Positions 46,828 to 58,920 of a stretch of DNA of 64,000 bases are shown one piece after another (the stretch's first letter is position 1; the number at the start of each line of letters is the position of its first letter). The DNA is taken from assembly GCA_000711775.1 (NCBI GenBank), contig ARYC01000293.1, forward strand, positions 78,489-142,488, read 5' to 3'. This stretch comes from Oxytricha trifallax. Its lineage: Eukaryota; Ciliophora; Spirotrichea; Sporadotrichida; Oxytrichidae. The position numbers were made by a program, and so were the translations under genes. The notes beneath the pieces are model-generated. The model ran no database searches. It was not told where the DNA came from and saw nothing but the letters and a program-made list of their open reading frames with translations.

Positions 46828-47878
46828 ATTGATAAAATAGATAAAAATAGGAAATTCAAAAAATACAGATATCTACAAGTAATTTATAAATATATAACTG
46901 CCACTTATTACGAATGACTTTAATTTAAAGTTGATTTATTTAATCAATTATTTTTATAAAATTGTGCAAATGTGCAAAGTGTGCAAATAAATAGTAGTAA
47001 AACTACGGTATGGGGTTTGTGCACATATTTCGAATAAGTGTATATTTATGTTTAATTTAATTATATAAAGTTTCTCGATCTGAGACGGCACAGATACCGT
47101 AGGCAATAAGAGAGAGCGAGTCTCTAATACTAATGGCGTCACTTGTTTGGATGAATGCCCTGCAGATTTCACTCACGGCAGAGATGATGTCTGTATCCTT
47201 AAGTTTATTCGGACGTTATACTAACTTGTTTTTAGATAATGTGGGTCCAACAATCACTAATGCAAATGAAGTAATTGACCAAACCAAATCAGATCGTAAA
47301 GATGATTCATACTCATGGACTCTTACACTGCAGCTGATGATGATGATTAAGATACAGTTACAATCAAAACAGTCACCAAGAAAACTCCAGTTGAAGGTGA
47401 TGAACAAACTATAGAAGATATTGCTGTTAACACTGTAAATGAATGATGGTTATACATCACTGGTCCAGCTGCGTCAACAGACGACTTCACTATTGAATTT
47501 AAAGATTACGTAGAAAATGGTGAAGAAAAAGCGCTCGACGTTACTATTGATTACGATGTATAGCTTGAAGCTACCGACTCATTAGTAGATACTGCCACAT
47601 ACACAATAGCTCTTACTGCTTCTGCAGAGAAGACCACTTTATATAATTAAATTAAACATAAATATACACTTATTCGAAATATGTGCACAAACCCCATACC
47701 GTAGTTTTACTACTATTTATTTGTACTTTTTGCACATTTGACAATTTTATAAAAATAATTGATTAAATAAATCAAATTTAAATTCAAGTCATTCGTAATA
47801 AGTGGCAGTTATATATTTATAAATTACTTGTAGATACCTGTATTTCTTTAATTTCCTATTTTTTTCTATTTTATCAAT
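46828..47878. mobile_element. Long-TIR element with coding-like cargo, 1051 bp
   Basis: Inverted repeats of 243 bp (46828-47070) and 242 bp (47637-47878) match closely, for example ATGTGCACAAACCCCATACC at 47669 and its complement at 47017, and CGTAATAAGTGGCAGTTATA at 47791 with its complement. They enclose 566 bp of GC-richer DNA with a protein-like frame. There is no transposase, so it is a non-autonomous element. The arrangement resembles a MITE that captured a host gene piece. Confidence 0.75.
47075..47640 (+). pseudogene. Cargo coding segment inside the long-TIR element
   Basis: Plus strand, frames changing at two or three points: RERVSNTNGVTCLDECPADF, then GPTITNANEVIDQTKSDRKD, TADDDD-like and VTIKTVTKKTPVEGDEQTIE, a TGA near 47446, then ITGPAASTDDFTIEFKDYVE, VTIDYDVQLEATDSLVDTA and TYTIALTASAE. 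The Cys-containing start and the acidic, Thr/Val-rich beta-strand pattern suggest an extracellular surface protein. It starts and stops with the element's repeats, has no ATG/stop of its own in one frame, and uses TAA/TAG as Gln. I read it as a captured fragment of a host gene; the donor is not identified. Confidence 0.5.
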
Positions 47879-48866
47879 GCTAATTTTATGAAAAAGATTT
47901 ATTGGGTTTTGGATTATTTTCAAATTATTGCTGAGATGTCATTTGTCTGTAGACACTAGTCTGCTCAGTTTGTTCTTTATTTCCTGAATCGTATGAGCTA
48001 CAGGATTTCTAGTCTTAATTCAATAATTCTTTATCTAATTGTTAAATAATTTTTTAATGCTAACTCATTACTTATTTTTGCTTTTCAGTCGCACGTTGAG
48101 GTCTCTGGATATTAAGACTCTCATTTTCACTTTTTAAATTATCGTCAAGTAAAAAACATAAAATATATAAACTATAAAAAAGTTACGACAGTCCCACTTA
48201 TGAATTGGAGAGAAATCTTTCATAATTGCTAGGATTTGGATTATTATCAAAATTTAGATTAAGCTAATTTTGATTAAAATGTATTAAAATTCTATTTAAA
48301 TATACTTTTTATTGAAATATATAATGCTAAACTTTTATTCTAAATTTATTCAAATACGAGTAAATTCTAAACTAGAAATAATATTAGATAACATTTCATT
48401 CGCTAATGTTACTCGTTAACTCGAATTCGAAGTTCCATATTGATATTATTTTTAATATTCTTAATATTCTTGACTGTTCTATACATTAGAGAAAGATTTA
48501 ATTAATTTATAAGTTATTATAATTAAATAATTTAAATTTATTTAGATTTATTTTAACTTGTGTCTGTTTTTTCTGCACTCATTTGAGGTATTTAGTATAT
48601 CTACTCAATTATGGTTGAGCTATTTTCTATTTTTAATCTTATCTATCTATTGTTCACATATAAATAACGCCCAACGTCATTTATTTAAGATGTGCTTGAT
48701 CTCTTAATAAAAATTATTAATTCAATTTATAAGAATTTACTATTTTTTGTTGAAAAATAATAAATAAAATTCTTTACGACTTCAGGGAGATTTATTATTT
48801 ATAATTTTTCGTTGTCAATTTTTTCAAGATTTGCTTCATAAAAAAATAATTTATAAATCCAATTAA
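47879..48866. other. AT-rich stretch, no gene seen
   Basis: No coding frame or repeat recognised. Confidence 0.5.
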
Positions 48867-49255
48867 TATATTGTTGGAATACATTCGATTTGGGAAAATA
48901 AATTAATAATTAATTTAGTAATAACAAAATTAGTGGCAGTTAACTTTCTTAAACCTATACAATTTGGTACTTGTTCGATATATTAGCAGTACAATCTCTT
49001 CCCTGATTCGAGTAACGTGGACTTTAATTTTGGCAAAAAATTCAACTGAACATATCACCCAAAATTAAAATCGATTTATCTCGCTTTATGGATTAGATAG
49101 AGGGGTACAAAAATAGTAAACTCCAGCTAATTTCAAATTCACTATTTAACAAGTACCATATTGTATAGGTTTCCAGAAAGTTAACTGCCAAGATTTTAAT
49201 ATTAATAAATTAATTTTTAATTTATTCCCCAAATTGAATGTATTCCTGCAATATA
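48867..49255. repeat. Foldback element, second copy of family I
   Basis: ATATTGTTGGAATACATTCG at the left and its approximate complement at the right. Internal features are shared with 3291-3715 (CAGTTAACTTT, AATTTTGGCAAAAA, TATCTCGC). Its arms are more diverged from each other than in the first copy, so it is the older insertion. Confidence 0.8.
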
Positions 49256-49600
49256 CAAATTAACAGTTCATTGACTTTATTTTGCATAGCAAGGTTATAT
49301 TATTTTTTATATAAAAATGAATAGGGAATACCGATTGAGACCTATATAAATATGTAGGTTATTAACTTTCTAACGCATAAAAAGAATGTTAAGTTTATTT
49401 TTATAAGAAGATAAGCAAAAAATCAATTAAATTTTATACTCATTATTTTCTTTTTAAATGCAATTTATAGTACTGTAACTTTATATTCAATCTACCCCTA
49501 ATTTTAATTGAATAATAAACATCTAATTAGATTTAAAAATAATTATCCTTTGTTGAACAAAATTAACAACCATTATAAAGTTAATTGATCTTGTTGAGCA

Positions 49601-49914
49601 GGGGAAGTCTCCTGCCTCCAACATTTAAATTTATAATATACCCTAACCTTATGTTAAAACATTTGTAATTTAATTGCAGGGTTTATATTTATCAATTGTC
49701 TCATTATTTATTGTAAAATATATTGCACTAATTATCTCAATTAATAATATATGTTACTTTGATAAAATACTGGAATATATAATAAGAATTATTATAACAT
49801 AATTGGTGAAAAAGATTTTGAGAAATTTGTAAAAATCATATAATTTTATGTATTGGGCAGAAAACTTCCCCTTAGGTTACTTATACCATTTGGGTGGCAG
49901 GAAACTTCCCCCCC
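49601..49914. repeat. TIR element with ends GGGGAAGTCTCCTGCC / GGCAGGAAACTTCCCC
   Basis: About 314 bp of AT-rich DNA between inverted ends. A third partial motif (GGCAGAAAACTTCCCC) lies at 49857. A related spot occurs at 14546-14566 (GGTAGGAAACTTTCCCTACC). MITE-like. Confidence 0.5.
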
Positions 49915-52900
49915 ATCTTTTTTTTAATTTTAATGTTCAATTATTTTTCAATTAAATTTAAAAAGAGCAATAATATTGAAGTTGATTTTATTAATTTTTT
50001 AAAACCTAGTTTACTTTTGTGTTTGAGTTGTTGACTATAATTTTGTTTGTAACTTTAGAATTAAATATAAAATATATGTTAAGCTTATCAAGGAGAATAA
50101 TTTTATACGGCCTTAATATTTTTTAATATTTAAATTTTCTAAACTATAAACTTTTATTAGATTTCTAATTCTTTATCTTTGGGAAATGAGGTTTTAGATT
50201 AAGTCTTGCTAATAATAAAAAACTATAAATATTTATTGAAGGAAATTAATTGTTTTTAAAAAAACATCTATAAAAAAACTTAAATTAATTACAAAAAGAT
50301 TTGTATTCATAATAAATAAACTAAAATTGAAAGTAATTCTATCTCAAGATAAATTAATAATATTTTTATTTAACAATTACATTTGAATAAGTTTTTCATA
50401 AATATGGAGCATGATATATTATAATATTAAAATTAGTTAATATTATGGTTTTTTAAATCAAATATATGACCAATAAAAGCTTCTTTAATTTCATAATAAA
50501 TTGTGAATTCATTTCCTTAAATTTAAAATATTTAAGAATTTTTTTTGTAGAAGATTTGAATGCAAGAAATTTAATATTTGCAACCACAAAAATGATTTTT
50601 GGTAAATGCATAAATTATTATTCTTTGTTTTTATTCTTTAAAATAATCAGGTTAACTTTTTTACCTAAAAATTTCATACAATAATTTTAAAAAAATTTTT
50701 AAAAATAAATCAAGAAAATATTTCTTGCTAATGAGATTTTAATAATTAATTATAATTTACAAATATCAAAAGAATTTAATTATTATTTATTAACTAATTG
50801 TTGATTACTGGTATTTTCTATTCTTCAGGCTTCAAAAATTCATGAACCTAGAGCAAAATTAATAATATATTAATGTAAATTTTTATTTTTAAGCAGTCTT
50901 TTATATGTTGTCATAGATTTTTTCCTCAAGTTTAAATTAATAAATTATTACTATTGAAAATTAAGCAATTATATATTATAAAGTTAAGTAAAATTCTTAG
51001 CTTAAAATCTTTGAAAAAATATAATCTTTTTAATGTATTAATCTATTGAATTCTATAAAAATTCTATTTTTACTTTACTTTATCAATATTATATAGTTTA
51101 AATCATAATCAAATAAATTAAAAACAATATAGTAAATAATATTATACTATTTGATATATAGGAATTTAAATATATAAATAGTATCAAATATTTCTTGTTC
51201 TTGAAAGAGGACTTGATAAGTCTGAAGATTTTAAAATTCTACTAATAATAGATTTATAAAATTTTGTTTGAAGTTTATAATAAACTACATAATATGTTTA
51301 AACAATTTTTTATTCTAAAATTTAATCTTTTATTCATTTTTACCTTCAAAAAATTAAAAATTATATAAAATTATAGTATTGAGAAATTATATTATACTTG
51401 ATTAACTTCCTTTATTTGCTGGTGAATTTATATCTATTTAGATTGAAGTCCTATATGACAACTCTTTTTATTAATTTTAAACAAAATCCTGATACCTTTT
51501 TCCTGAAATTAATCCATTCTTCTAAATTGTTCTATTTAATGCATTATTTTAATTTTATATTTTTAAAGAAGTCTTAGAATTCTTTCTGATTGTACATATA
51601 CTTTTATAAAATCATAAGTTTTTGTAGAAATAATAAATTTAATTATAAAATGATTGCTGTTGTAAAATTGTCGAATGGTAAAGTTTAAATATTATATTTT
51701 GTAGTTTAACTCTCGATATTTTAAGAAGATAGAAAAGGTTTAAGAGACTGTTTGTTGTTATCTTTTAATTGAGGTGTCATTTCCTAGAATTTAATTCTGC
51801 TATTTTTTTAATATTTATAAATAATCAATTATGTATAATGACTTTATTTTATTTTTTTAAAATAAATTTTCAACTATTTATAGATAATACATCTTCTTTA
51901 TGACTCTAAATTATATAAAAATTAATCTAATTTATACAATATTAGTAAAAATAAATTGAGAACCTTGAGTTAAAATTTACAATTGGAAGTCTGACTGATA
52001 TACTTTTATCTGATTTTTTAGTTTCACTATCTTCATTTTATAATTTTATTTGTGGTCTTTATTTAGTATTCTTTTGCTACCTTAAAATTATAATTTATTG
52101 AGGCTAACTTTAAAATTATAGCTAAATTTTTATTTAAAATTTCAATATTAAAAATTTCATAATGAAACTTAAATTCATCATAACATTAAATGTAGTTAAA
52201 TTTAATCGTTAATTTTAATTAAATTTATAATTTAGAACTTTATTTCACATAGCCAAATTTGCTTTTTTAAATTTCTTGTTTCTATATATCTTTATTAAGT
52301 ATCTTCAATTAAATTATTTTGCATAATTTTATAAAAATAAAGAAGGTAGTTAAAAAAATTTATTAAATTAATTATTAATATGCAAATTATAATTTCATGA
52401 ATAATTATGCATGATATTTGTTTATGACTATTTAAATAAAATTAAAAAATAACTAGCAATTTATAATTTTACAAATTATAGACAAAAATATATTTAAATG
52501 ATCAATCTTGATTGGCTTATCGAAATGAAATTTGATTTTAATTTAAAAATAATTTTATTTGACACCAACAATTAATCTTTTAGAATTAGATTTTAAGTTA
52601 TAAATTTTAAATTAAGTATTTAAATATACATTATTTAAATACTTACCCAAAATAATCTCGTGCTATAGTATATTATTAAAATTTTCTATTTATAGCTTAA
52701 GGGTAACTTACTGTCAATCATATTTAATTAGATTATTTCTCTTTAAAATAAAAAGAATTTTATAACTTTTCTTAGAATCTAAAGAAATTAATTTTTTTAA
52801 ATATTAATATCATTGTAATGAATTTGTAAAAAATTAAACAAAAAATAACAGATTAAATTAAATCAATCCTATAAATTTTTAATTTAAAAATTGATAAGAA

Positions 52901-53760
52901 TATTATATTTCATAATAAAAATATTGCTATAAAAACAATAGTAAATTTACCTAGTTATTTTTAATTTATTTTGCTTTAGTTTGACAATTCCCATAGTTGA
53001 CTTTCTAATTAAATTTCTTTTTAATAATTAATATCACCACTCATTTCATTAGATTTGTAATTTCTTCTTAATTAGATTTATTAATTTTATAATTTTAATT
53101 TGGTAAAGATAATTAATTTGAATTTATTTTATTTTTTTATAATATATTATGAAAATAGACTTTGAATAATTTAAATTGAATCTATATTTATAAAATGATA
53201 TTAATTAGAAGTCATCTAAAGGATTATTATTCTGATTTAATAATATTTTCCCTTATTCTAAAATAATTTCATCCTTTCCTTATGTGTGATAATAAAAAAT
53301 TTAATTAAAATATAATGATATTCTAAACTTTTATCTAATCTCTCAGTCAAATGGTTTTAAGTTCTAATTATAAAATTAAAAAAAATTTTATACAAAATTG
53401 ATGATAAAGAAGCTTAACTTTTTGAGAAATCAGAATCAATTACTATTAAATTAGAATTATTTTAAATTTTAAAATAACATATAAATATTTAAAAATATAA
53501 TTATACTAAATAATTCGCTAATTAAAAAGTGTGAAATTATAACTTTAAACTCAATATCTTTACTGATACGTGTATTTAATTTAAGCTTTTAGAAATTACG
53601 TTAAACTATATTATTGCTAATAACTATATAAGTTTTCCCAATTTAAATGAGTCAACAATTTTTCATTACAATTCTTAACCTTTTAGATTTATCATATTAT
53701 TTTATAGAAAAATTTCTATGATAATTAATAAGTATTATAGAATGTTTTATATTTAAATTT
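49915..53760. other. 3.8 kb AT-rich stretch, no gene seen
   Basis: No frame with credible codon use, no inverted repeats of note. Germline-limited intergenic DNA is the simplest reading. Confidence 0.55.
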
Positions 53761-53764
53761 ATTT

Positions 53765-54615
53765 TCATAATACTAAAGATTAGTTTGAGTTGCATGATGA
53801 GTTAATGTGACTTAAGTCTGTATTAATTTTATCCAAATGTACCTTATTCATATAAGTAGGAATAGAATAAAATTTTTCGATAACAGTTGAGCTGTGCTCA
53901 ATCTTAAGCTTAATCATTTCTTTTTTGATTAAATTTTTTCTTTTATTGTCAGTGTCTATCTAAAATCATATGATTCATTTAAGAATGAAATTAAAGCGGT
54001 TATAAGAAAAAGAGATAAAATTTAATTACATAAATAGAAGTTAGAATACTATATTGATATAAGAATAGCAACAGATCAGAATTCAAAAATTTTCTAGCAA
54101 TATTTAAAAATATGGAGGGATCATTTAACTATAGAAAGCAACGTAATCATCTTTTCAAATAAAATTATTTTTTAAGCATTTCTAAACTCTTTAACAAAAA
54201 AATATCGAAGCCATCTTACTTACACCAACTATCAATGATTTATTTTATCAACTCATCCTTATTTTTGTCTTAAATTAATCAAAGGGTTTTATATGCTTAC
54301 TCTTTTATTTGGCCATTTATTCTCAATTTTTATTGATTTAGGAGTTAAATCTATTCTGTCGTTAAATGAGCTAGATGTTGAGAATTCCATATCATTTTGA
54401 ATCTAAATAAATAAATTGAAAGTAAATGTAAAAATTTTATTTTATAAATTATAATTTGAATATTTTGAGAGTATTTAGCTTTACATCTATCAATGGAGTC
54501 TGCATTAGAATCACTTTTATATTAATTTTAAGATTGAATTTAGAGATTTGTTAATTAAATGAGCTAGTTTTATTTATTGCATCCCTCAGAAATTTGCATA
54601 CCAGATCTTATTCAT
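53765..54615 (-). CDS. Unknown protein upstream of the Rab gene
   Basis: ATG 54615-54613 reads MNKIWYANF. After a frame change it continues SEGCNKQNQLIQLTNLQ and KSDSNADSIDR, and a likely intron begins at GTAAAGC (about 54493). The next block reads IQNDMEFSTSSSFNDRIDLT and NKWPNKRVSIQNPLINLRQ. Then, after homopolymer indels, come KDELIKQIIDSWCKQDGFDI, FLLKSLEMLKKQF, VAFYSQMIPPYFQILLENF, ALISFLNESYDFRQTL and KKEMIKLKIEHSSTVIEKF, ending at TGA 53767-53765. At least three one-base corrections in A or T runs are needed. No known domain recognised; mostly alpha-helical and hydrophilic. No IES is evident. It is followed upstream by the Rab gene on the same strand, 706 bp away. Confidence 0.55.
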
Positions 54616-55321
54616 TTCATAACAATCATTTTGAATATACATGAAATAAAGTAGAAGAATTCCTTTAAAATTTTTGTGGATTAATTTATCGAAAAAAGAA
54701 TATGCTCTTTGATTTATGTAAATCTTTGTAACTTACAGATTAGAGGTAATTTTTTATTTAATATAGAACTTTTTATATTATATTAAATAAGTTAAAACTG
54801 ACTAATGAGCTGACGAAGCTTGATATTTTAATCTATAAGATTTTCCAAGATGTCCATGTTATAATTAATTGATAAAAATAGTAAAGTATTATCATAATTT
54901 TACAGTGGATTTATTAATCTTCAGGCAACAATATTTGTTTCGCACATAGTACTTTAAAAATAAAATATTTTACTTTTATTAATAATAAATATTACTTGGA
55001 GATATGATTAGTTCATTGAATTGATTATTTAGTATTAATACAATAATATTTAGATTCATTTACTTCTTCAATGATTATTAAAATGTTTATACTTGACTAC
55101 TTGTATAAAATTGTAATAATAATATTGAGATAAGCATTTAATATCATAAATATTTTACTTTACTTTTACTGTATTATCACCAACCTTTTTTATGCTTTTC
55201 ATTGATATTTCAGCATTAACATGACGATTATGCCGTAATTACAATTTAATTAAGAAACTGCTATGATTTATTAATCAAAAAAAGTTTTAATTGAGTTACT
55301 TTTTATTTTATTGAATTTAAA
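54616..55321. other. Intergenic AT-rich DNA
   Basis: No gene seen. It should contain the promoter of the unknown gene and the 3' end of the Rab gene. Confidence 0.5.
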
Positions 55322-56191
55322 TCATTCATTTTGAATACTTTTAATTTATATTTTGTATAAAAGTTAATTAATTTTAATTTAACTTCCATACTCATTAATA
55401 CCTGCGCAATAATATTATTTGCTATTAGGGTCTTTCTTTGGGTCAAGTAGTTGCTTTTTTTACTTCTTATTTGTAGATTCAAGTGGCAGTCTCTTGGCAA
55501 TATCTTTGAAAACTTTATCTACTCCCTGATTTTGCTTGGCAGATACCTCGTAATATTGTAATCCCATTTATTTGCAATATGCTTCAGCTTACTCCCTGGT
55601 GATCTAATGCGAGTCTAAATCTATTTTATTTCCGATTATTGTAATGATAATGTCAGCTTGGGCTTTCTAATTGAGTTCCTCAACCCTAAATTAAATGTTA
55701 CTAAAACTGTTTAATTATACCATTTTTGACATTTTTCAAATGATTCTTTGCTTGTCACATCGAATACAACACAAGCAGCTATTGCGTTTCTATAGAAAAG
55801 GTAAATAAATATGACTTTAGTTTCTTACTTATAGTACATTTGAGCAAGTGAGTGATATCTCTCTTACCCTGCAGTGTCCCATATTTCATATTTTACTATA
55901 TGATCGTCTAGTTCCTCGTCTTTTGTTAAGAAACATCCACCAATTGTAGCCTCATGTGTACTCGAGAACTTGCCATAAGCATATCTATAAAATAAGTGTT
56001 ACAATTAACAAACAATCTTATGTTTCCGTTTGAATGCAAACTTACCTAATTGAAATACAAGTTTTTCCGACTCCCATATCACCAAGTAACACAAGTTTAT
56101 GACTGTAAAGTGGTTTGCCAGAGTAATTATTTGAAGCTGACCTCAAAGGCACAGATGTAAACTCTCCTCCCTACTTCCCTTAGTTATTCAT
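55322..56191 (-). CDS. Rab5-like small GTPase
   Basis: ATG 56191-56189 opens a short N-terminal extension, then HKLVLLGDMGVGKTC (P-loop), EATIGGCFLT (switch I), [20 protein letters not shown] (switch II), VVFDVTSKESF, IIGNKIDLDS (NKxD box) and EVSAKQNQGV (SAK box). These G boxes and YHSLAxMYYK are typical of the Rab5/Rab22 branch, which controls early endosome fusion. Three GT-AG introns (55985-56045, 55790-55828, 55686-55720) give one continuous frame. No IES is visible, so the gene sits on one MDS. After DPKKDPNSKQYYC the frame runs on to TGA 55324-55322 without the usual double-Cys prenylation end, so the true C-terminus may involve another splice. It is head-to-head with the next gene, 349 bp apart. 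Confidence 0.9.
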
Positions 56192-56540
56192 TATTTTTGT
56201 TTTTCAGAGTGTATTAAATTATTAATAAATTATCAAATAATTATACTAATATTATTAAAAAAAGTCAATTTTAATTAATTTAGCTTCCAAAGCGCAAATA
56301 AAAGTCATTTACTTCAATTTTATTCAATAAATGCAATATTAAGACAGTTACTTTAACATGCCATAGCAATAAAATAATAATCAGAGAGGGCAAAGTGAAA
56401 ATAGACATAGTAATTTATAGGCGTATAATTAATTCGCAGCTAATAACAGTAGACAATATTGCGAAATAAGAAATGATTTAAAGATTTTAAAGATAATTAA
56501 GATTAAGTTTAAATATGTGGTATTCTTACAATAATAATCT
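56192..56540. promoter_or_regulatory. Shared 349-bp intergenic region of two divergent genes
   Basis: It lies between the start codons of the Rab gene (minus) and the coiled-coil gene (plus), so both promoters must be here. No motif can be named with confidence. Confidence 0.5.
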
Positions 56541-58746
56541 ATGAATAAAAATGGATATGATTCATTAAATGATTCAATAAATCAAAGAGATTTGAGCGTA
56601 GATGTATTACGCTAGAACGATTATGTAGATCAGAGAACTGCAAGCATGAAAAATGACTATAGTAGTTACGTGAATAACATAGGAAATTCTATCAAACACA
56701 AAAAGACAAGGTAACAAATATAATTTTAGTTTTAGCTATTTATAGAGTTGAATTGGAACGAGATAAGTAAATGAATAATTAGGTTGAAGTCGGCATGGCT
56801 CAGTTATTAATAAACTCAAAGTCAAATTAAGATCATTAAAGAAAGCAATATGTGAGAGATATCACTAATTCTCCGAATAGAATAGGCACTGGGATACATA
56901 ACTCAGTTTCTCCAATGATAGGAAACAACAAGGCTAAAGGTTTGAACATGTCAGGATAGCTAGACTAAAGCCCATTTTCTAATAATGCAAAGATGATTTT
57001 AGGAGAATATGGCATGCCTCAATAGTAATATCATATGTAAAATCAAAATATCAAGCCATAAACACCCCTTATATCACAGCAAGCTTTCTAGGTAATGCAA
57101 CCTATCGCATCACAATAATTTCTGTCTAATTTCATACCTCCTTAAGCAGGCATGAACAATAATTAAATGAATCTACCTATAAATTAATCACCTTAAATTC
57201 TGTAACCTACAATATAGTAATAAAATAATATGATGCCTAATGATTAATAATAAAATTTCCCTCAACAATAGTTTGCCTAATAATAAAGCTCAGTAAATTT
57301 AAATGCATCTATTGGTCCTCCTTCAGGTATGCAATTTGGTATATAAAACCAAGATAATTACCCAAACGATTCTAACTTCAAACCTTAAGAGTCTTTTAAG
57401 AATCCTTGGGTAACTGTCTCTCGACCAATGAATGGTTTTATGGACATAAACCCTGTGCATTACGAACGATAAGAAAAGGAAAAGATGGATTTATAGAGAA
57501 TACTTTAAGATTAGATTGAGGAGAAGAAGCGGAGGTAGGAAGAAGATAAAAGAAAGTTAATACTTGAGGAGTAGTACTATGAATAGAAGTTAGCTAAAGA
57601 TAGAATGGAATTAGCAATGAAAGAGAAACTTGAGAAGTAGATGTAATAGAATAAGTTCCAGAAAATCTAAGAGCAAAATGAAAAGTTGCATTAGTTCGCT
57701 AAAGTTGAGCCTAAATAAAAACGAAGACCCATATCTCCAATTATGGAAGCTCCACCTCCTTAATAAATTGAACAGTTTACTTAGTAGACTACATAGTTAA
57801 GCAATTAAGAACATTAATAATAGAACACCTAACAGCCATAGTAATAGGTTCCACAAAAATAAAACTTTGATGATGAATAACTAAAGAAAGAACTTAAAGA
57901 TCTTTCCTCAACTTTTAAAGGAGAATTGGATTAAATGCGTCAAGTAATAAAAAATTAGGATGGTTCCCTTAAATAAGAAGTGAATAAAATCCTTGATTAC
58001 TAAAAGTAGACTGAGCAAGAGAGAAACAGCACTATAAACGAAATTTAAAAGTTAAGACAAGAATTTCTTAGGTAGTAGGATATGAAGCAAGAACAACAAT
58101 GGGAATAATTATCGAGAGGTGCTCATTGGGCTAAATATAAAGATGATTCAAAACCAGCTCGCAGAATTATAGAAAGTGAGGTTAAACTTAAAACGATCTT
58201 AACTGATGGGTATTTCGGACAAGATGGAGTACTTAAATCGAAAAGAATCATTGATTCTCAAAGATAGAAATAGCAACTCAATAAATCCCTAGAACCCTTC
58301 TATCAATCTTCAAAAATGATGGATCTATCAAACTTCGCAATAAATAAGAAAGACGATTAGGATGCAGAGGCCATAAGAGATAAAAATATTGATAGACTTA
58401 AATTCTTACAGCAATATGAAGACACCCTAAAATATAAACAAGGGTTTTAATATTTTAAGAATTCAGAAGAGGAAGAAGAAAAATTGAGTTTGAGGCTCAA
58501 GAAACTAGACACTTATTGCTAAAAATATAAATTAAAAATTTACTTTATTTTTGAGTTAAAATTTATTAGAATGATATAATTGAGCAATAACTATATAGAA
58601 TAATAAACCCGGAATCAGATAGAGTAAGATAAAGATATGTCCCCTATAATTTAAATTCTACTTATGATACTTATGGTTAGCAGCAAAAATCAGTAAATAA
58701 CTATTATAAGGAGGGTGTCCTAGAAAAGTCTTTTAATGTATAGTGA
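56541..58746 (+). CDS. Coiled-coil, Gln-rich protein, CSPP1-like
   Basis: ATG 56541, intron 1 at 56711-56745, intron 2 at 58555-58598, stop TGA 58744-58746; about 710 residues with no frame break. Residues about 150-270 are very rich in Gln, Asn and Pro. Then comes NPWVTVSRPMNGFMDINPVH, followed by a long charged coiled coil (QIEEKKRRQEEDKRKLILEE, LAKDRMELAMKEKLEKQMQQ). A second coiled-coil half contains LKDLSSTFKGELDQMRQVIK and RQEFLRQQDMKQEQQWEQL. The C-terminus ends KEGVLEKSFNVQ. The QIEEKKRRxEE pattern after a short aromatic/Pro motif resembles CSPP1-type ciliary/centrosomal proteins; this link is an inference from pattern only. No IES. It is clearly a functional gene by its long clean frame. 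Confidence 0.75.
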
Positions 58747-58920
58747 ACCATCTAATTTATAATTTTATCCTATTATAAAATTTTCACAAACACTAATTGA
58801 CTAAAATTAATTACTATGAGCGTAATAATACACAGTAAATCAATATAAGTCACAAGAATTTAAGTTTTTATTGATTTAACTTGAATAATTTATAAATTAT
58901 CAATTTAAAGTGAAATAAAG

